Positions 46,759 to 55,551 of a DNA stretch of 64,000 nt are shown piece after piece. The notes beneath the pieces were generated by a model. The model saw only the letters and a program-made list of their open reading frames with translations, ran no database searches and was not told the origin of the DNA. The stretch's first letter is position 1, and each line of letters begins with the position of its first letter. Source of the stretch: CBDCWO01 sp965223405. Its GTDB lineage: Bacteria > Bacteroidota > Bacteroidia > Chitinophagales > Saprospiraceae. The stretch is taken from contig CBDCWO010000006.1 of NCBI GenBank assembly GCA_965223405.1, positions 496,001 through 560,000 on the forward strand, read 5' to 3'. The position numbers and the translations under genes are program-made.

Positions 46759-47070
46759 ATGAACATTTTTGTTGCAAAGCTAAGCTTTGACACTCGAGAG
46801 TCCGATTTACAGAGCGCCTTCGAAGAATACGGAGACGTTGATTCTGTTAAAATTATCATGGACAGATTTACTGGTAAACCTAAAGGCTATGGCTTCGTTG
46901 AAATGCCAAATGATGAAGAGGCCTTAAACGCAATTAATGGTTTGAACGATTCTGATTTAGACGGACGAACCATAGTGGTAAAAAAAGCCGAGCCGAGAGA
47001 AAGAAGAGATAACCGCGGAGGTGGTGGATACCGTGGCGGCGGCGGTGGTAACTACAACAGAAGATATTAG
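46759..47070 (+). CDS. Small RRM RNA-binding protein with glycine-rich tail
   Basis: A 103-residue protein: one RRM domain (RNP2 IFVAKLSF at residue 3, RNP1 KGYGFVEM at ~43) and a C-terminal Arg/Gly-rich tail (RGGGGYRGGGG). This layout is typical of the cold-inducible RNA-binding proteins of Bacteroidota and cyanobacteria. It probably binds mRNA as a chaperone or regulator. Its own promoter is likely: TACCTTTG at 46684-46691 fits a -7 box, although no good -33 TTG is visible, and an AT-rich leader of about 65 nt follows. A good terminator lies 38 bp after the stop. Confidence 0.92.
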   Translation: MNIFVAKLSFDTRESDLQSAFEEYGDVDSVKIIMDRFTGKPKGYGFVEMPNDEEALNAINGLNDSDLDGRTIVVKKAEPRERRDNRGGGGYRGGGGGNYNRRY

Positions 47071-47107
47071 AATTTATTCAAGATATTTTTTGTGTTTACA
47101 GAAACTG

Positions 47108-47133
47108 AAAGCCTCCTTAGTGAGGCTTTTTTA
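47108..47133 (+). terminator. Terminator after the RRM gene
   Basis: AAAGCCTC (47108-47115) and GAGGCTTT (47122-47129) form an 8-bp stem with a 6-nt loop, followed by TTTT. Confidence 0.9.
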
Positions 47134-47202
47134 GTTTGTGAGAAATTGAGTGTTACCCATATCCTTCCAATCCCGCTTATTGTATTCTGAAATTGAAGTA
47201 CG

Positions 47203-47330
47203 CTTTAACCCGGATTATGCAATAGGTAAATCTACTGCAATCCGGAATGCCTGCAAATCTGGGCACATATGCACATTTATTGGCCTATTGAATTTCGTGA
47301 CGAAAACCCATTGCAAAATCCGGGTTTAAG
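47203..47330. mobile_element. MITE-like element with terminal inverted repeats
   Basis: CTTTAACCCGGATTATGCAAT (47203-47223) and ATTGCAAAATCCGGGTTTAAG (47310-47330) are inverted repeats of 21 nt with about two mismatches, spanning 128 bp. Further inward, AATAGG (47221-47226) faces CCTATT (47284-47289). There is no room for a gene. The CCCGGATTATGCAAT type end recalls termini I associate with Bacteroidota insertion elements, so a non-autonomous element (MITE) is likely, but no target duplication is evident and no second copy was seen in this window. Confidence 0.45.
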
Positions 47331-47388
47331 TTAAATTCACGTATCTTCAAAATTACATATTTTGAAATTTTGAACATTACAAGGATTT

Positions 47389-48480
47389 ATGTATTCCTTT
47401 GACCTATCCGATCAATTTCTATCCACAGAAGAGCAACAAATTTTCACACCGTTCCTTCAAGCATCAAACCTCGATGGAAATATATGGTCCATATTTGCCG
47501 CTCTGTTCAGATCGGGAGTAAATAACGGCCAACCCTGCTTGTTGAGAATTTCCTATGAATCCGAACTTCAAGGTGCAATAATTCTCGTCAAATGCCGTAA
47601 ATATGGACGCGCCTTATTCGACCATAGACTTTTATCTGCAGTTGTGGATTTAATTGATATTCCTTACTACCAGTGGATCAAGTTTGGATGTTGTATGGAT
47701 ATGATGTCGAATCCTGGTTTTTTTCGCCACCCTGCGAACGCTACTGAGATTTGCCAGGCAGCTGTAAGGTATTTACAATCAAATTATACCCTAACAGTTA
47801 TAAATGATTATACATCAAATATCGATCAATATGAAACAGCTTCAGTACTGCCTGCTCTCCCCCATGCATTAATCGATTGCTCTGGATTTGCATCTTTAGA
47901 AGATTATACCACCAGTTTTAAAAACATCAAACGCAAAATTAAGACATTCCGTAGAAAAGGAGGATCATATATGCGAATCGATGGTCAGTTAAACCCGGAA
48001 TATCTATCCGGACTCCGCAAATGTTTCATTTCGACCGCCAAAAAAAGTACTTTTTATCTTCCTTATCAGGAACTGTATCTTAATGCCGCACTGGAAACCA
48101 GTAAAAGTCGATTGCCTAGTGTCCATTATTTTGTGGCCACGATAGATGGTGAGTTTTTGGGATATCAAGCTGCAATAAAAACCGGAAATTTTCTCAACGC
48201 ACTTCATGGTGCTTTTGACAGAAGTCGAAAATCCACCTACCATGCATACGATATACTATTTGTAAAAATGGTAGAATTCGCTCTTGAAGAAAATTTGAAA
48301 GTGTGTGATTTCGGAGCAGTTCTTAATTTAACCAAACAAAAAATGGTAAACCGAAACATTGATATGTCCTACTTCATATTAAGCAAAACCTTGACAATAC
48401 AAAAACTTTTCAGGATGATGTTAAAATGGACCAAGATTCAAGGAAGTAATCAGTTGCGGTTCAGAGCAAAAAAACCATAG
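47389..48480 (+). CDS. GNAT/FemAB-like acetyltransferase-fold protein
   Basis: A 363-residue cytosolic protein. The C-terminal half has the BioF2-like acetyltransferase (PF13480-type) or FemAB-like pattern: a SFKNIKRKIKTFRRKGG helix, LYLNAALETSK, FVATIDGEFLGYQAAI and the ALHGAFDRSRKSTYHAYDILF segment leading to a final strand. Many such proteins work on cell-wall or exopolysaccharide precursors, or transfer acyl groups to sugars. The N-terminal half is not recognised. It is alone; upstream lies the inverted-repeat element. Function uncertain. Confidence 0.7.
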   Translation: MYSFDLSDQFLSTEEQQIFTPFLQASNLDGNIWSIFAALFRSGVNNGQPCLLRISYESELQGAIILVKCRKYGRALFDHRLLSAVVDLIDIPYYQWIKFGCCMDMMSNPGFFRHPANATEICQAAVRYLQSNYTLTVINDYTSNIDQYETASVLPALPHALIDCSGFASLEDYTTSFKNIKRKIKTFRRKGGSYMRIDGQLNPEYLSGLRKCFISTAKKSTFYLPYQELYLNAALETSKSRLPSVHYFVATIDGEFLGYQAAIKTGNFLNALHGAFDRSRKSTYHAYDILFVKMVEFALEENLKVCDFGAVLNLTKQKMVNRNIDMSYFILSKTLTIQKLFRMMLKWTKIQGSNQLRFRAKKP

Positions 48481-48514
48481 ATTTAGAAATTATTTCTAGT
48501 AATGTAATTAGTAA

Positions 48515-48760
48515 TTAGAAGAACTTCAATCCCGCAATTGATAGAATGTAGATGAGCAAGATGACAACCACAATCATTAACCAACCAAAATGGGCTTTTT
48601 TTACCTCCATATATTGATAAGTTACAAGGAAAACCTTAATGGATGTCAACAAGATAAGGGCAATTGAGACAACATCGCTTGCAACTTCCATGGATAGTGC
48701 AAAGCTTGCTACGGTTAGAGTTAGAAGTATTATCCAGGTTATAATGTTTGGTTTTGACAT
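48515..48760 (-). CDS. Cytochrome oxidase subunit IV-like small membrane protein (NorF-like)
   Basis: An 81-residue protein with three transmembrane helices (IITWIILLTLTVASFAL, IALILLTSIKVFLVTYQY, WLMIVVVILLIYILS). The LLTSIKVFLVTYQYMEV motif matches the prokaryotic cytochrome c oxidase subunit IV family, whose members are small structural or assembly subunits, and includes NorF of nitric-oxide reductase clusters. It follows the subunit III gene by 12 bp on the same strand. The catalytic subunits I and II are not in the window. Confidence 0.82.
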   Translation of the reverse strand: MSKPNIITWIILLTLTVASFALSMEVASDVVSIALILLTSIKVFLVTYQYMEVKKAHFGWLMIVVVILLIYILSIAGLKFF

Positions 48761-48772
48761 TGCTTTAAATAT

Positions 48773-49366
48773 TTAAACGAGGTACAAAACTGGAAACAGT
48801 AATAGCCAAATTAAATCACACAAGTGCCAAAATGCTGCGCCTGTTTCCACATCGAGGCAATGATCTTTATGATAGACAGATTTCTTGATTTTCAAGTTTA
48901 TGACCAATAGCATTGTCAGGCCTGTAACCACGTGTAACAAATGGAATCCTGTTAATAGCCAATAAAAAGTGTAGAAGGCATTATAGGTTAGATCATAGCC
49001 AAATATTACCTTTTCTCTGTATTCAATACATTTCAAGACCACAAATCCAATTCCCAAACCAAATGTCACCCACATCAGGTTTTCACTTTTATAATTATTA
49101 CCTGACTTAAGAGAACGAACTGCTTCCGCTACAAAGAGACCACTAGTAATAAGAACAACAGTATTGATAAATCCGAGGGTGTGATTCAGTTTAGTTTGCG
49201 ATGTTCTAAACAATTCCGGATCAGATAAGCTCTCCCATGAAAAGGCTATTATGCCTACTCCAAAGGTCACGATTTCCAGAATGATCAGAATCCATATTAA
49301 AATTCCTCCTGGAGGGTAAAAGAAGTTTTTATTATTATTTTCCAATATTGCCTTCCTGATTTCCAA
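48773..49366 (-). CDS. Cytochrome oxidase subunit III-like protein (NorE-like)
   Basis: A 197-residue inner-membrane protein with about five transmembrane helices. It begins FFYPPGGILIWILIILEIVTFG, the pattern of the shortened NorE-type subunit III, and carries the conserved NHTLGFINTVVLITSGLFVAEAV and FYWLLTGFHLLHVVTGL segments. The final segment, ETGAAFWHLCDLIWLLLFPVLYL, also matches subunit III. Full oxidase subunit III is ~260 residues with seven helices, so this is the short form. It is encoded with the subunit IV-like gene and may be a NorE/NorF-type accessory pair. Confidence 0.85.
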   Translation of the reverse strand: MEIRKAILENNNKNFFYPPGGILIWILIILEIVTFGVGIIAFSWESLSDPELFRTSQTKLNHTLGFINTVVLITSGLFVAEAVRSLKSGNNYKSENLMWVTFGLGIGFVVLKCIEYREKVIFGYDLTYNAFYTFYWLLTGFHLLHVVTGLTMLLVINLKIKKSVYHKDHCLDVETGAAFWHLCDLIWLLLFPVLYLV

Positions 49367-49624
49367 ATTTTCCTACAATTCCTAAGGATTCGGGTGATTA
49401 CTCATGCAATCTGAAACAAAAATCCAAAAGTAGAACAATTAAACCAAAAAGCAATTTATCCATTGACCCATCTCGGAATGTCTGAAAATCAGGTGCTATT
49501 TTGAAATGATATTTTGATCTCTGTGGAAATCAATTCCAAAAAATTCTATTCTCTTATCCTTTGTTAAATATTGGCTAATAGACTAACTTGCCGTAGGCTC
49601 ATTTCCCTCTTAACTTGGATTAAT

Positions 49625-50683
49625 ATGATACTTTATATCGGAACCTACACGGAAATACTAGTTGACGGCTTTGGTGGACATGCTAAAGGTATTTATTGTT
49701 ACAATTTTGACTCAGAAAACGGAGAATTAGAATATAGAAATACGACTCCCACACGCAATCCTAGCTATCTAAGTATTGATCACAAACAAAGGACCTTGTA
49801 TGCGGTCGAAGAAGCGTTTATGGCAAATAATCCAAAAATTCACGCCTTCAAGATCCATAAAGATCATTCCTTAACACATCTCAACGAACAGAACGTTCCC
49901 GGTGGACTTCCCTGTCATCTGACTTCGGTTGGAAATGGAATCGTATTAGTGGCTGGCTATGAAAGTGGACATGTTGCTGGATTTAACACTTCTGAAGTAG
50001 GAAAGTTACAGCCCTGCTCATTTGTGATCCAACACAAAGGAAAAAGTATACATCCTGACCGTCAACAAGAAGCTCATGCGCATATGATTGCCCGGGATCT
50101 CACTTCGAGTCAAATTGCAGTATGTGATCTGGGGCTTGATAAAGTTTTGTTTTACAAGCTTTTGCATGAAGCAGGAAAAATTAGACTGATTATAGACCAT
50201 GCGGTTCAAATACCGGCTGGCAATGGCCCTCGGCATATTGCTTTTCATCCTAATGGTAGATTTGCCTTTGTGATGAATGAGCTTAGAGCCTCCATCAGTC
50301 TTTTAGAAAAAAAGGAAAACCAATGGCAAGCATTGGGGTTGTATTCAGCACTACCAGGAAATAATCAGCAAAATGCAGCCGGCTCTGCAATTAGGATCCA
50401 TCCTTCCGGGCAATTTGTGTACGGAGCAAATCGTGGAACAAATTCCATCTCCATTTTTTATTTTAATCGGGAAAAAAAATCATTACAGGTAAAGGATCAC
50501 CATTTTACGGGGGGAGCAACACCACGAGATTTTATCTTAAGTCCTGATGGAAGATGGCTATTGGCAGGCCATCAGGATTCAGATTCTATTATGATTTATC
50601 AAATACACTCTGAAACAGGATTGTTGGAGAAAAAACAGGAGTATCAGGTGACTTCACCAGTGTGCTTTCAATGGTTCTCTTAA
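49625..50683 (+). CDS. Lactonase-family seven-bladed propeller (6-phosphogluconolactonase-like)
   Basis: A 352-residue cytosolic propeller of the YbhE/lactonase family. Blade motifs include LYIGTYTE at the start, NPSYLSIDHKQRTLYAVEE, GNGPRHIAFHPNGRFAFVMNEL, IRIHPSGQFVYGANRGTNSISIF and PRDFILSPDGRWLLAGHQDSDSI. Family members hydrolyse 6-phosphogluconolactone or related sugar lactones. Residues for catalysis are the His and acidic side chains in the blades (such as the H of AHAHMIARD), but are not certain. ATG 49625 was chosen; an in-frame TTG at 49571 would add a basic stretch that is not family-like. Confidence 0.85.
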   Translation: MILYIGTYTEILVDGFGGHAKGIYCYNFDSENGELEYRNTTPTRNPSYLSIDHKQRTLYAVEEAFMANNPKIHAFKIHKDHSLTHLNEQNVPGGLPCHLTSVGNGIVLVAGYESGHVAGFNTSEVGKLQPCSFVIQHKGKSIHPDRQQEAHAHMIARDLTSSQIAVCDLGLDKVLFYKLLHEAGKIRLIIDHAVQIPAGNGPRHIAFHPNGRFAFVMNELRASISLLEKKENQWQALGLYSALPGNNQQNAAGSAIRIHPSGQFVYGANRGTNSISIFYFNREKKSLQVKDHHFTGGATPRDFILSPDGRWLLAGHQDSDSIMIYQIHSETGLLEKKQEYQVTSPVCFQWFS

Positions 50684-50723
50684 CCATCTGGAGTAATTCG
50701 GCTTTGATGTTCGAATTTATACC

Positions 50724-52202
50724 CTAAGCCAGGACGGAATGGACCACTTCTCCATGAACATCAGTCAATCGAAAACGACGACCTTGATATTTAAAAGTCA
50801 ATTGTTCATGATCAACACCAAATAAATGCAACAGTGTAGCGTGAAAATCGTGGACATGAACCGGATCCTTTACAATATTGTAACAGAAATCATCTGTTTC
50901 TCCAAAAGTGAACCCTTTTTTCACGCCTGCCCCCGCCATCCACATGGTAAAACATCGGGGATGGTGGTCTCGACCATAGCTATTCCCTGTCAATTTCCCT
51001 TGCGAATAGACTGTTCTTCCGAACTCCCCACCCCAAATCAACAATGTATCTTCTAAAAGACCCCGTTGTTTAAGATCCTTTATTAAGGCCGCTGTGGCCT
51101 GATCTGTATCCTTGCATTGTTTCCTCAATCCTCCGTTTAGGTTACCATGCTGATCCCAGCCCTGGTGATACAACTGCACAAATCGAACATCTTTTTCAAG
51201 CAATCGCCTAGTTAATAGGCAATTCGCAGCATAAGTCCCGGGATCGCGACTATCTGCTCCGTACAAATCAAAAACCCATTCCGGTTCGTCCGAAATATCT
51301 GTTACTTCAGGTACTGAAGTCTGCATTCGGTAGGCCATTTCATATTGAGCAATACGATTTTCAACTTCAGGATCATGATAAGCGTCCTGCTGCAATTCAT
51401 TTAACTTCCTGAGATAATCGAGCATCTGTCTTCTATCTGTATGATCATAGCCCTGAGGATTATTAAGGTATAGGACCGGATCCTTTCCGGATCTGAATTG
51501 AACACCCTGATGACGAGATGGTAAAAACCCGTTTCCCCATAATTTGGCATACAGAGGCTGTCCACCGGCATTTTTAGATACCAGGACAATAAAAGTTGGA
51601 AGATTTTCATTTAGAGAACCTAAACCATAACTTAACCAAGCTCCAATGGAAGGACGTCCGGCAATTTGGGCTCCGGATTGAAAGAATGTTATCGCCGGGT
51701 CATGGTTAATTGCTTCGGTGTAGATCGATTTGATTATGCATAATTCGTCAACAACCTGGGCAGTATATGGCATTAAATCACTGACCCAGGCTCCGGAATT
51801 TCCATACTTCTTAAAATCGAATATGGAGGAGGCTACCGGTAAAGTTGACTGTCCAGCGCTCATTCCAGTCAACCTCTGCCCCTGTCTCACGGAGTCAGGC
51901 AATTCCTTTCCGTGCATAGATTTCAAAGTCGGTTTATAATCAAAAAGGTCGACCTGAGAAGGACCCCCACTCATGAATAAATAAACAATGCGCTTTGCCT
52001 TTGGAGGAAAGTTAGGAAATGATCCTATTGAACCATTTAACCTATTTGATAATATACTATGATGTTTTTGGCCGAGTACACGGGTTCCTCCAATCAAAGT
52101 TCCCAATGCAATAGCCCCGAGGCCTAAAGAAGTTTTTGTGAAAAAACTCCGCCGACTAATGTTTTTTTGTATATCCTTAAGACGCTCCTCCATAAATATC
52201 AT
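50724..52202 (-). CDS. DUF1501 protein with Tat-type signal
   Basis: A 492-residue protein with a twin-arginine signal (ISRRSFFTKTSLGLGAIALGTLI). DUF1501 markers are present: RIVYLFMSGGPSQVDLFDYKP, a GRPSIGAWLSYGLG segment, WGGEFGRT and a GRDHHPRCFTMWMAGAGVK end. The fold is related to alkaline phosphatase and sulfatase, but family members have no demonstrated activity. It overlaps the DUF1549/DUF1553 gene by 4 bp and is always its partner in planctomycetes and Bacteroidota that carry them. Probably folded before export to the periplasm. Confidence 0.88.
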   Translation of the reverse strand: MIFMEERLKDIQKNISRRSFFTKTSLGLGAIALGTLIGGTRVLGQKHHSILSNRLNGSIGSFPNFPPKAKRIVYLFMSGGPSQVDLFDYKPTLKSMHGKELPDSVRQGQRLTGMSAGQSTLPVASSIFDFKKYGNSGAWVSDLMPYTAQVVDELCIIKSIYTEAINHDPAITFFQSGAQIAGRPSIGAWLSYGLGSLNENLPTFIVLVSKNAGGQPLYAKLWGNGFLPSRHQGVQFRSGKDPVLYLNNPQGYDHTDRRQMLDYLRKLNELQQDAYHDPEVENRIAQYEMAYRMQTSVPEVTDISDEPEWVFDLYGADSRDPGTYAANCLLTRRLLEKDVRFVQLYHQGWDQHGNLNGGLRKQCKDTDQATAALIKDLKQRGLLEDTLLIWGGEFGRTVYSQGKLTGNSYGRDHHPRCFTMWMAGAGVKKGFTFGETDDFCYNIVKDPVHVHDFHATLLHLFGVDHEQLTFKYQGRRFRLTDVHGEVVHSVLA

Positions 52203-55200
52203 CTTTTAACAATAGTTGCATCCAAATTCATAATTGTGCTTGCAACAACTGTATTAGCTGCTAAGAGACCTTGGTCCAAATCCTTTTGCCGGGTAGTATA
52301 ATCCCCGATATTCAACCATCCTTCCGCTTTACTGGGAAACTTGGCAAATTTATCTTTTTCGACAGATTGCAATTCGGTCAGCAAGGATAACTCTTCATCG
52401 GTTGGAGTTCTCCCAGTCAACTGTCTGAATGCAGATTCAATTCCCTTTTTGGAATCTCGATGAATCGCAATCTGTTCACCGATCGCTTTTGCAGCTTCAA
52501 TATAAACCGGATCATTTAACAAGACTAGTGCTTGTAATGGAGTACTGGTTTTCTGACGTCGAACTGTACAATTGGACCGATCTGGTGCATCGAATGTGGC
52601 CTGAGTGGGATGTGGTACGGTGCGTTTCCAAAATGTATACAAACTACGACGGTACTGGTTCTCACCGAAGTCTTTTTTGTAGGTACCTCCATTGATTCTC
52701 CATAGGCCTTCAGGTTGTGCTGGCTTAACACTGGGACCTCCAATTCTTTTTATTAACAATCCACTTGCGGAAAGCACATTATCACGTAGCATTTCTGCCG
52801 TTAAACGCTGAGAGGGGCCCCTGGATAGATAGATATTCTGAGGGTCCTCCTGTGCCATTAACAGGGTCGTCTTTGATGATTGCCGATAAGTGGCTGAGGT
52901 AACCAAAAGTTTAAAAAGCTTTTTGACATCCCATCCCGACCTTATAAACTCCACAGACAACCAATCGAGTAATTCCAGATTTGAAGGAAGTTCTCCTTGA
53001 TTGCCAAAGTCTTCAGAGGTAAGTACTAATCCACGCCCAAACAACTGTTGCCAAAAACGGTTAATAGTCACTCGAGAGGTTAAGGGATGATCCGGATGCA
53101 TTAGCCACTTGGCCAGTCCTAATCGGTTATGAGGCAGATCAGAAGGCATAGGAAGCAACAGCTCTGGGACTGAGGCACTTACCGGCATACCATGAGCATC
53201 ATATTGACCACGCTCCAAGACAAAGGCTTGCCGTGGAGATGCCATTTCCTGCATCACCATAATTTCACGTATGGTATCTATCGTTTGAAAAAGTTTGACT
53301 CTATGCTCACTTAGTTTCCGCTTTTTTGATGCCAATAATGGGACGTTATGCATTAAAAAATGCTGTTTCAATAACTCTACTTCTTCTTGGTTCAATTCGA
53401 TTGCAGGTTTCTTCATTAATTGATTACAACCGTTAACATCAAACAAAGAATAAACTTCCAATCCGGAAAGTTCCCGGTTAAAAACCATAATATCATCTAC
53501 AACAGCACCTTTAACTCCCGTACCTCGCCAGCGGGCGCCAATCTGTAATCCTGGTTCCCGCTGGCCGTTAGAATGGAATAAAATACTCTTGTATAAACGA
53601 TCACTTTCCACTTTGGTTATTTGTTCTTGTCCATTGAGATAAACTCTTAATCCTGAAGCTTTGCTGGAACCATCATATGTGACAACTACCTGAATCCATT
53701 GATCTCTCGGTACCGTTCCGGCATGTTTGATAATTGCATTAAAGGGCGCAGTATGGGCCATTAACAGTTCTAATTGATTATCTCTTAATGCAACATGAAA
53801 TCCGCGAAAGTTATACAATGCTGCACCGATTCCCTTATGAAATAATACTCCGTTTTTCAGTTCGGAAGGTATTTTTGCCCATATTCCAATAGTAAATGGT
53901 TCAGAACGACTAAAGGAGCCTACGGTCCCAAGGTCCAACCACGCATCACCATCTAATAGCAATCCATTATTCCGTTTACCCAAGGTAAAAACCGGCTGAA
54001 TAATACCACTCACGCCCTGCTGTTTCATGGCTCCTTTCTGACGGGGATTTAGTCGATTGGCTATTCTCTTATGATTAAAGTCGTAATGTGCGACTAAGCC
54101 AGAAGGGTCACGTCTAATCGACGTAAGCATTTTTTTAGTCTCCAACCATTTTTCAAAATCCAATTGCTGGACTTGGGTTATTTCCTCTATTTCAAGATTT
54201 TTTTGATCGATTCTGTCTTGAAGGAAGAGAAGAATTTCATCTAATTTTTCATCAGTCAACAACATGGTAGGGACCGGAGTCGCATTATCCCAGCTGATCT
54301 GGCCTGCTTCTTGAACATTATTGAAAAAACTATACAACCGAAAGTAGTCTTCCTGAGAAATAGGATCGTATTTGTGATCATGACACCTGGCACACTCTAA
54401 TGTTAAGCCCAAGAATGCAGTACCCAGTGTATTGGTTCTATCAGCAACATACTCGACTCGGAATTCTTCCTCTACAATTCCACCCTCCATATTTTGAGGA
54501 TGATTGCGATTAAATCCTGTAGCAAGTATTTGTTCTTTGGTTGCATCAGGTAGTAAATCACCAGCTATTTGCCAGATTACAAACTGATCAAAAGGCATAT
54601 TTCGATTAAATGCTTCGATCACCCAATCCCGCCATGGAGACATATCACGATATCTATCCACTGTATACCCATGTGTATCGGCAAACCGGGATACATCCAT
54701 CCAGCCAGTTGCCATTCTCTCACCAAAGTGAGGAGAGTTCAACAATCGATCAACCAATTTTTCATATGCTCCCTTAGAATCATCATTGAGAAAAGAGTCC
54801 ATCTCTGCGAGTGATGGTGGCAATCCGGTGAGGTCCAGACATACTCTACGGAGTAACTCCTCTTTTCCAGCTTCTTCCGAAGTATTCCAACCCTTATTCT
54901 CCAGTTTATGAAGTATAAATCTGTCGATTGGGTTTTTTACCCAGGCGGTCTTTTCTACCTCCGGTAATTTATGATCGACCGGTTTGGTGAAGGCCCAGTG
55001 AGGTTTATATTCTGCTCCTTGTTCGATCCATTTAATTAAGATTGCGATTTCATAAGCAGTAAGCGATAGATCAGATTCAGGAGGGGGCATTATCATTTCA
55101 GGATCATCGGAAGTTATATGATGATAAACCTGGCTTGCAGATAATTTACCAGGAACGATCGCAAATTTTCCGGGATTCTCCTCCAATTCACCGTAAGCAC

Positions 55201-55414
55201 TTTCTGCAAGATCTAATCTTAGACCAGCTTTCTGCTTGGTTTTATCAGGACCGTGACAGGCAAAGCACCTGTCACTTAATACAGGTTTAACATGCAAATT
55301 GAAATCAATCTCTTCTGGTAAGTCCTTCATGGCGCTTTTGACATCCGGAGTAAGACGTTTTCCACATGCCAAAATCATGAGGGTGAAGCATAACAGGACA
55401 AATTTTAACCGCAA
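52199..55414 (-). CDS. Planctomycete-type cytochrome c lipoprotein, DUF1549-LamG-DUF1553
   Basis: A 1,071-residue protein. A lipoprotein signal (MRLKFVLLCFTLMILAC) precedes a PSCyt1 haem-binding motif CFACHGPD near residue 50, then PSCyt2/DUF1549 (TGLPPSLAEMDSFL, WMDVSRFADTHGY, the CARCHDHKYDPI second haem-like site), a LamG/concanavalin-type sandwich (~430-620) and PSD1/DUF1553 (LTSRVTINRFWQQLFGRGLV to TPLQALVLLNDP). The function is unknown; the haem motifs suggest electron transfer with the DUF1501 partner. The start is a TTG: 55414 gives a compact signal, 55453 a long one. Gene fused LamG is not universal. Confidence 0.85.
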   Translation of the reverse strand: MRLKFVLLCFTLMILACGKRLTPDVKSAMKDLPEEIDFNLHVKPVLSDRCFACHGPDKTKQKAGLRLDLAESAYGELEENPGKFAIVPGKLSASQVYHHITSDDPEMIMPPPESDLSLTAYEIAILIKWIEQGAEYKPHWAFTKPVDHKLPEVEKTAWVKNPIDRFILHKLENKGWNTSEEAGKEELLRRVCLDLTGLPPSLAEMDSFLNDDSKGAYEKLVDRLLNSPHFGERMATGWMDVSRFADTHGYTVDRYRDMSPWRDWVIEAFNRNMPFDQFVIWQIAGDLLPDATKEQILATGFNRNHPQNMEGGIVEEEFRVEYVADRTNTLGTAFLGLTLECARCHDHKYDPISQEDYFRLYSFFNNVQEAGQISWDNATPVPTMLLTDEKLDEILLFLQDRIDQKNLEIEEITQVQQLDFEKWLETKKMLTSIRRDPSGLVAHYDFNHKRIANRLNPRQKGAMKQQGVSGIIQPVFTLGKRNNGLLLDGDAWLDLGTVGSFSRSEPFTIGIWAKIPSELKNGVLFHKGIGAALYNFRGFHVALRDNQLELLMAHTAPFNAIIKHAGTVPRDQWIQVVVTYDGSSKASGLRVYLNGQEQITKVESDRLYKSILFHSNGQREPGLQIGARWRGTGVKGAVVDDIMVFNRELSGLEVYSLFDVNGCNQLMKKPAIELNQEEVELLKQHFLMHNVPLLASKKRKLSEHRVKLFQTIDTIREIMVMQEMASPRQAFVLERGQYDAHGMPVSASVPELLLPMPSDLPHNRLGLAKWLMHPDHPLTSRVTINRFWQQLFGRGLVLTSEDFGNQGELPSNLELLDWLSVEFIRSGWDVKKLFKLLVTSATYRQSSKTTLLMAQEDPQNIYLSRGPSQRLTAEMLRDNVLSASGLLIKRIGGPSVKPAQPEGLWRINGGTYKKDFGENQYRRSLYTFWKRTVPHPTQATFDAPDRSNCTVRRQKTSTPLQALVLLNDPVYIEAAKAIGEQIAIHRDSKKGIESAFRQLTGRTPTDEELSLLTELQSVEKDKFAKFPSKAEGWLNIGDYTTRQKDLDQGLLAANTVVASTIMNLDATIVKR

Positions 55415-55551
55415 CGTAATCGTATTTTTATCAATAAAGTTAGTAAAAATCAAAATGAAAGTTAATACTCCTTACATGAGGTATATTTATAGAATAAAGC
55501 CAATATGTAAACATCAACTATCACATTATATAATTTAGACTGATGGGGGAA

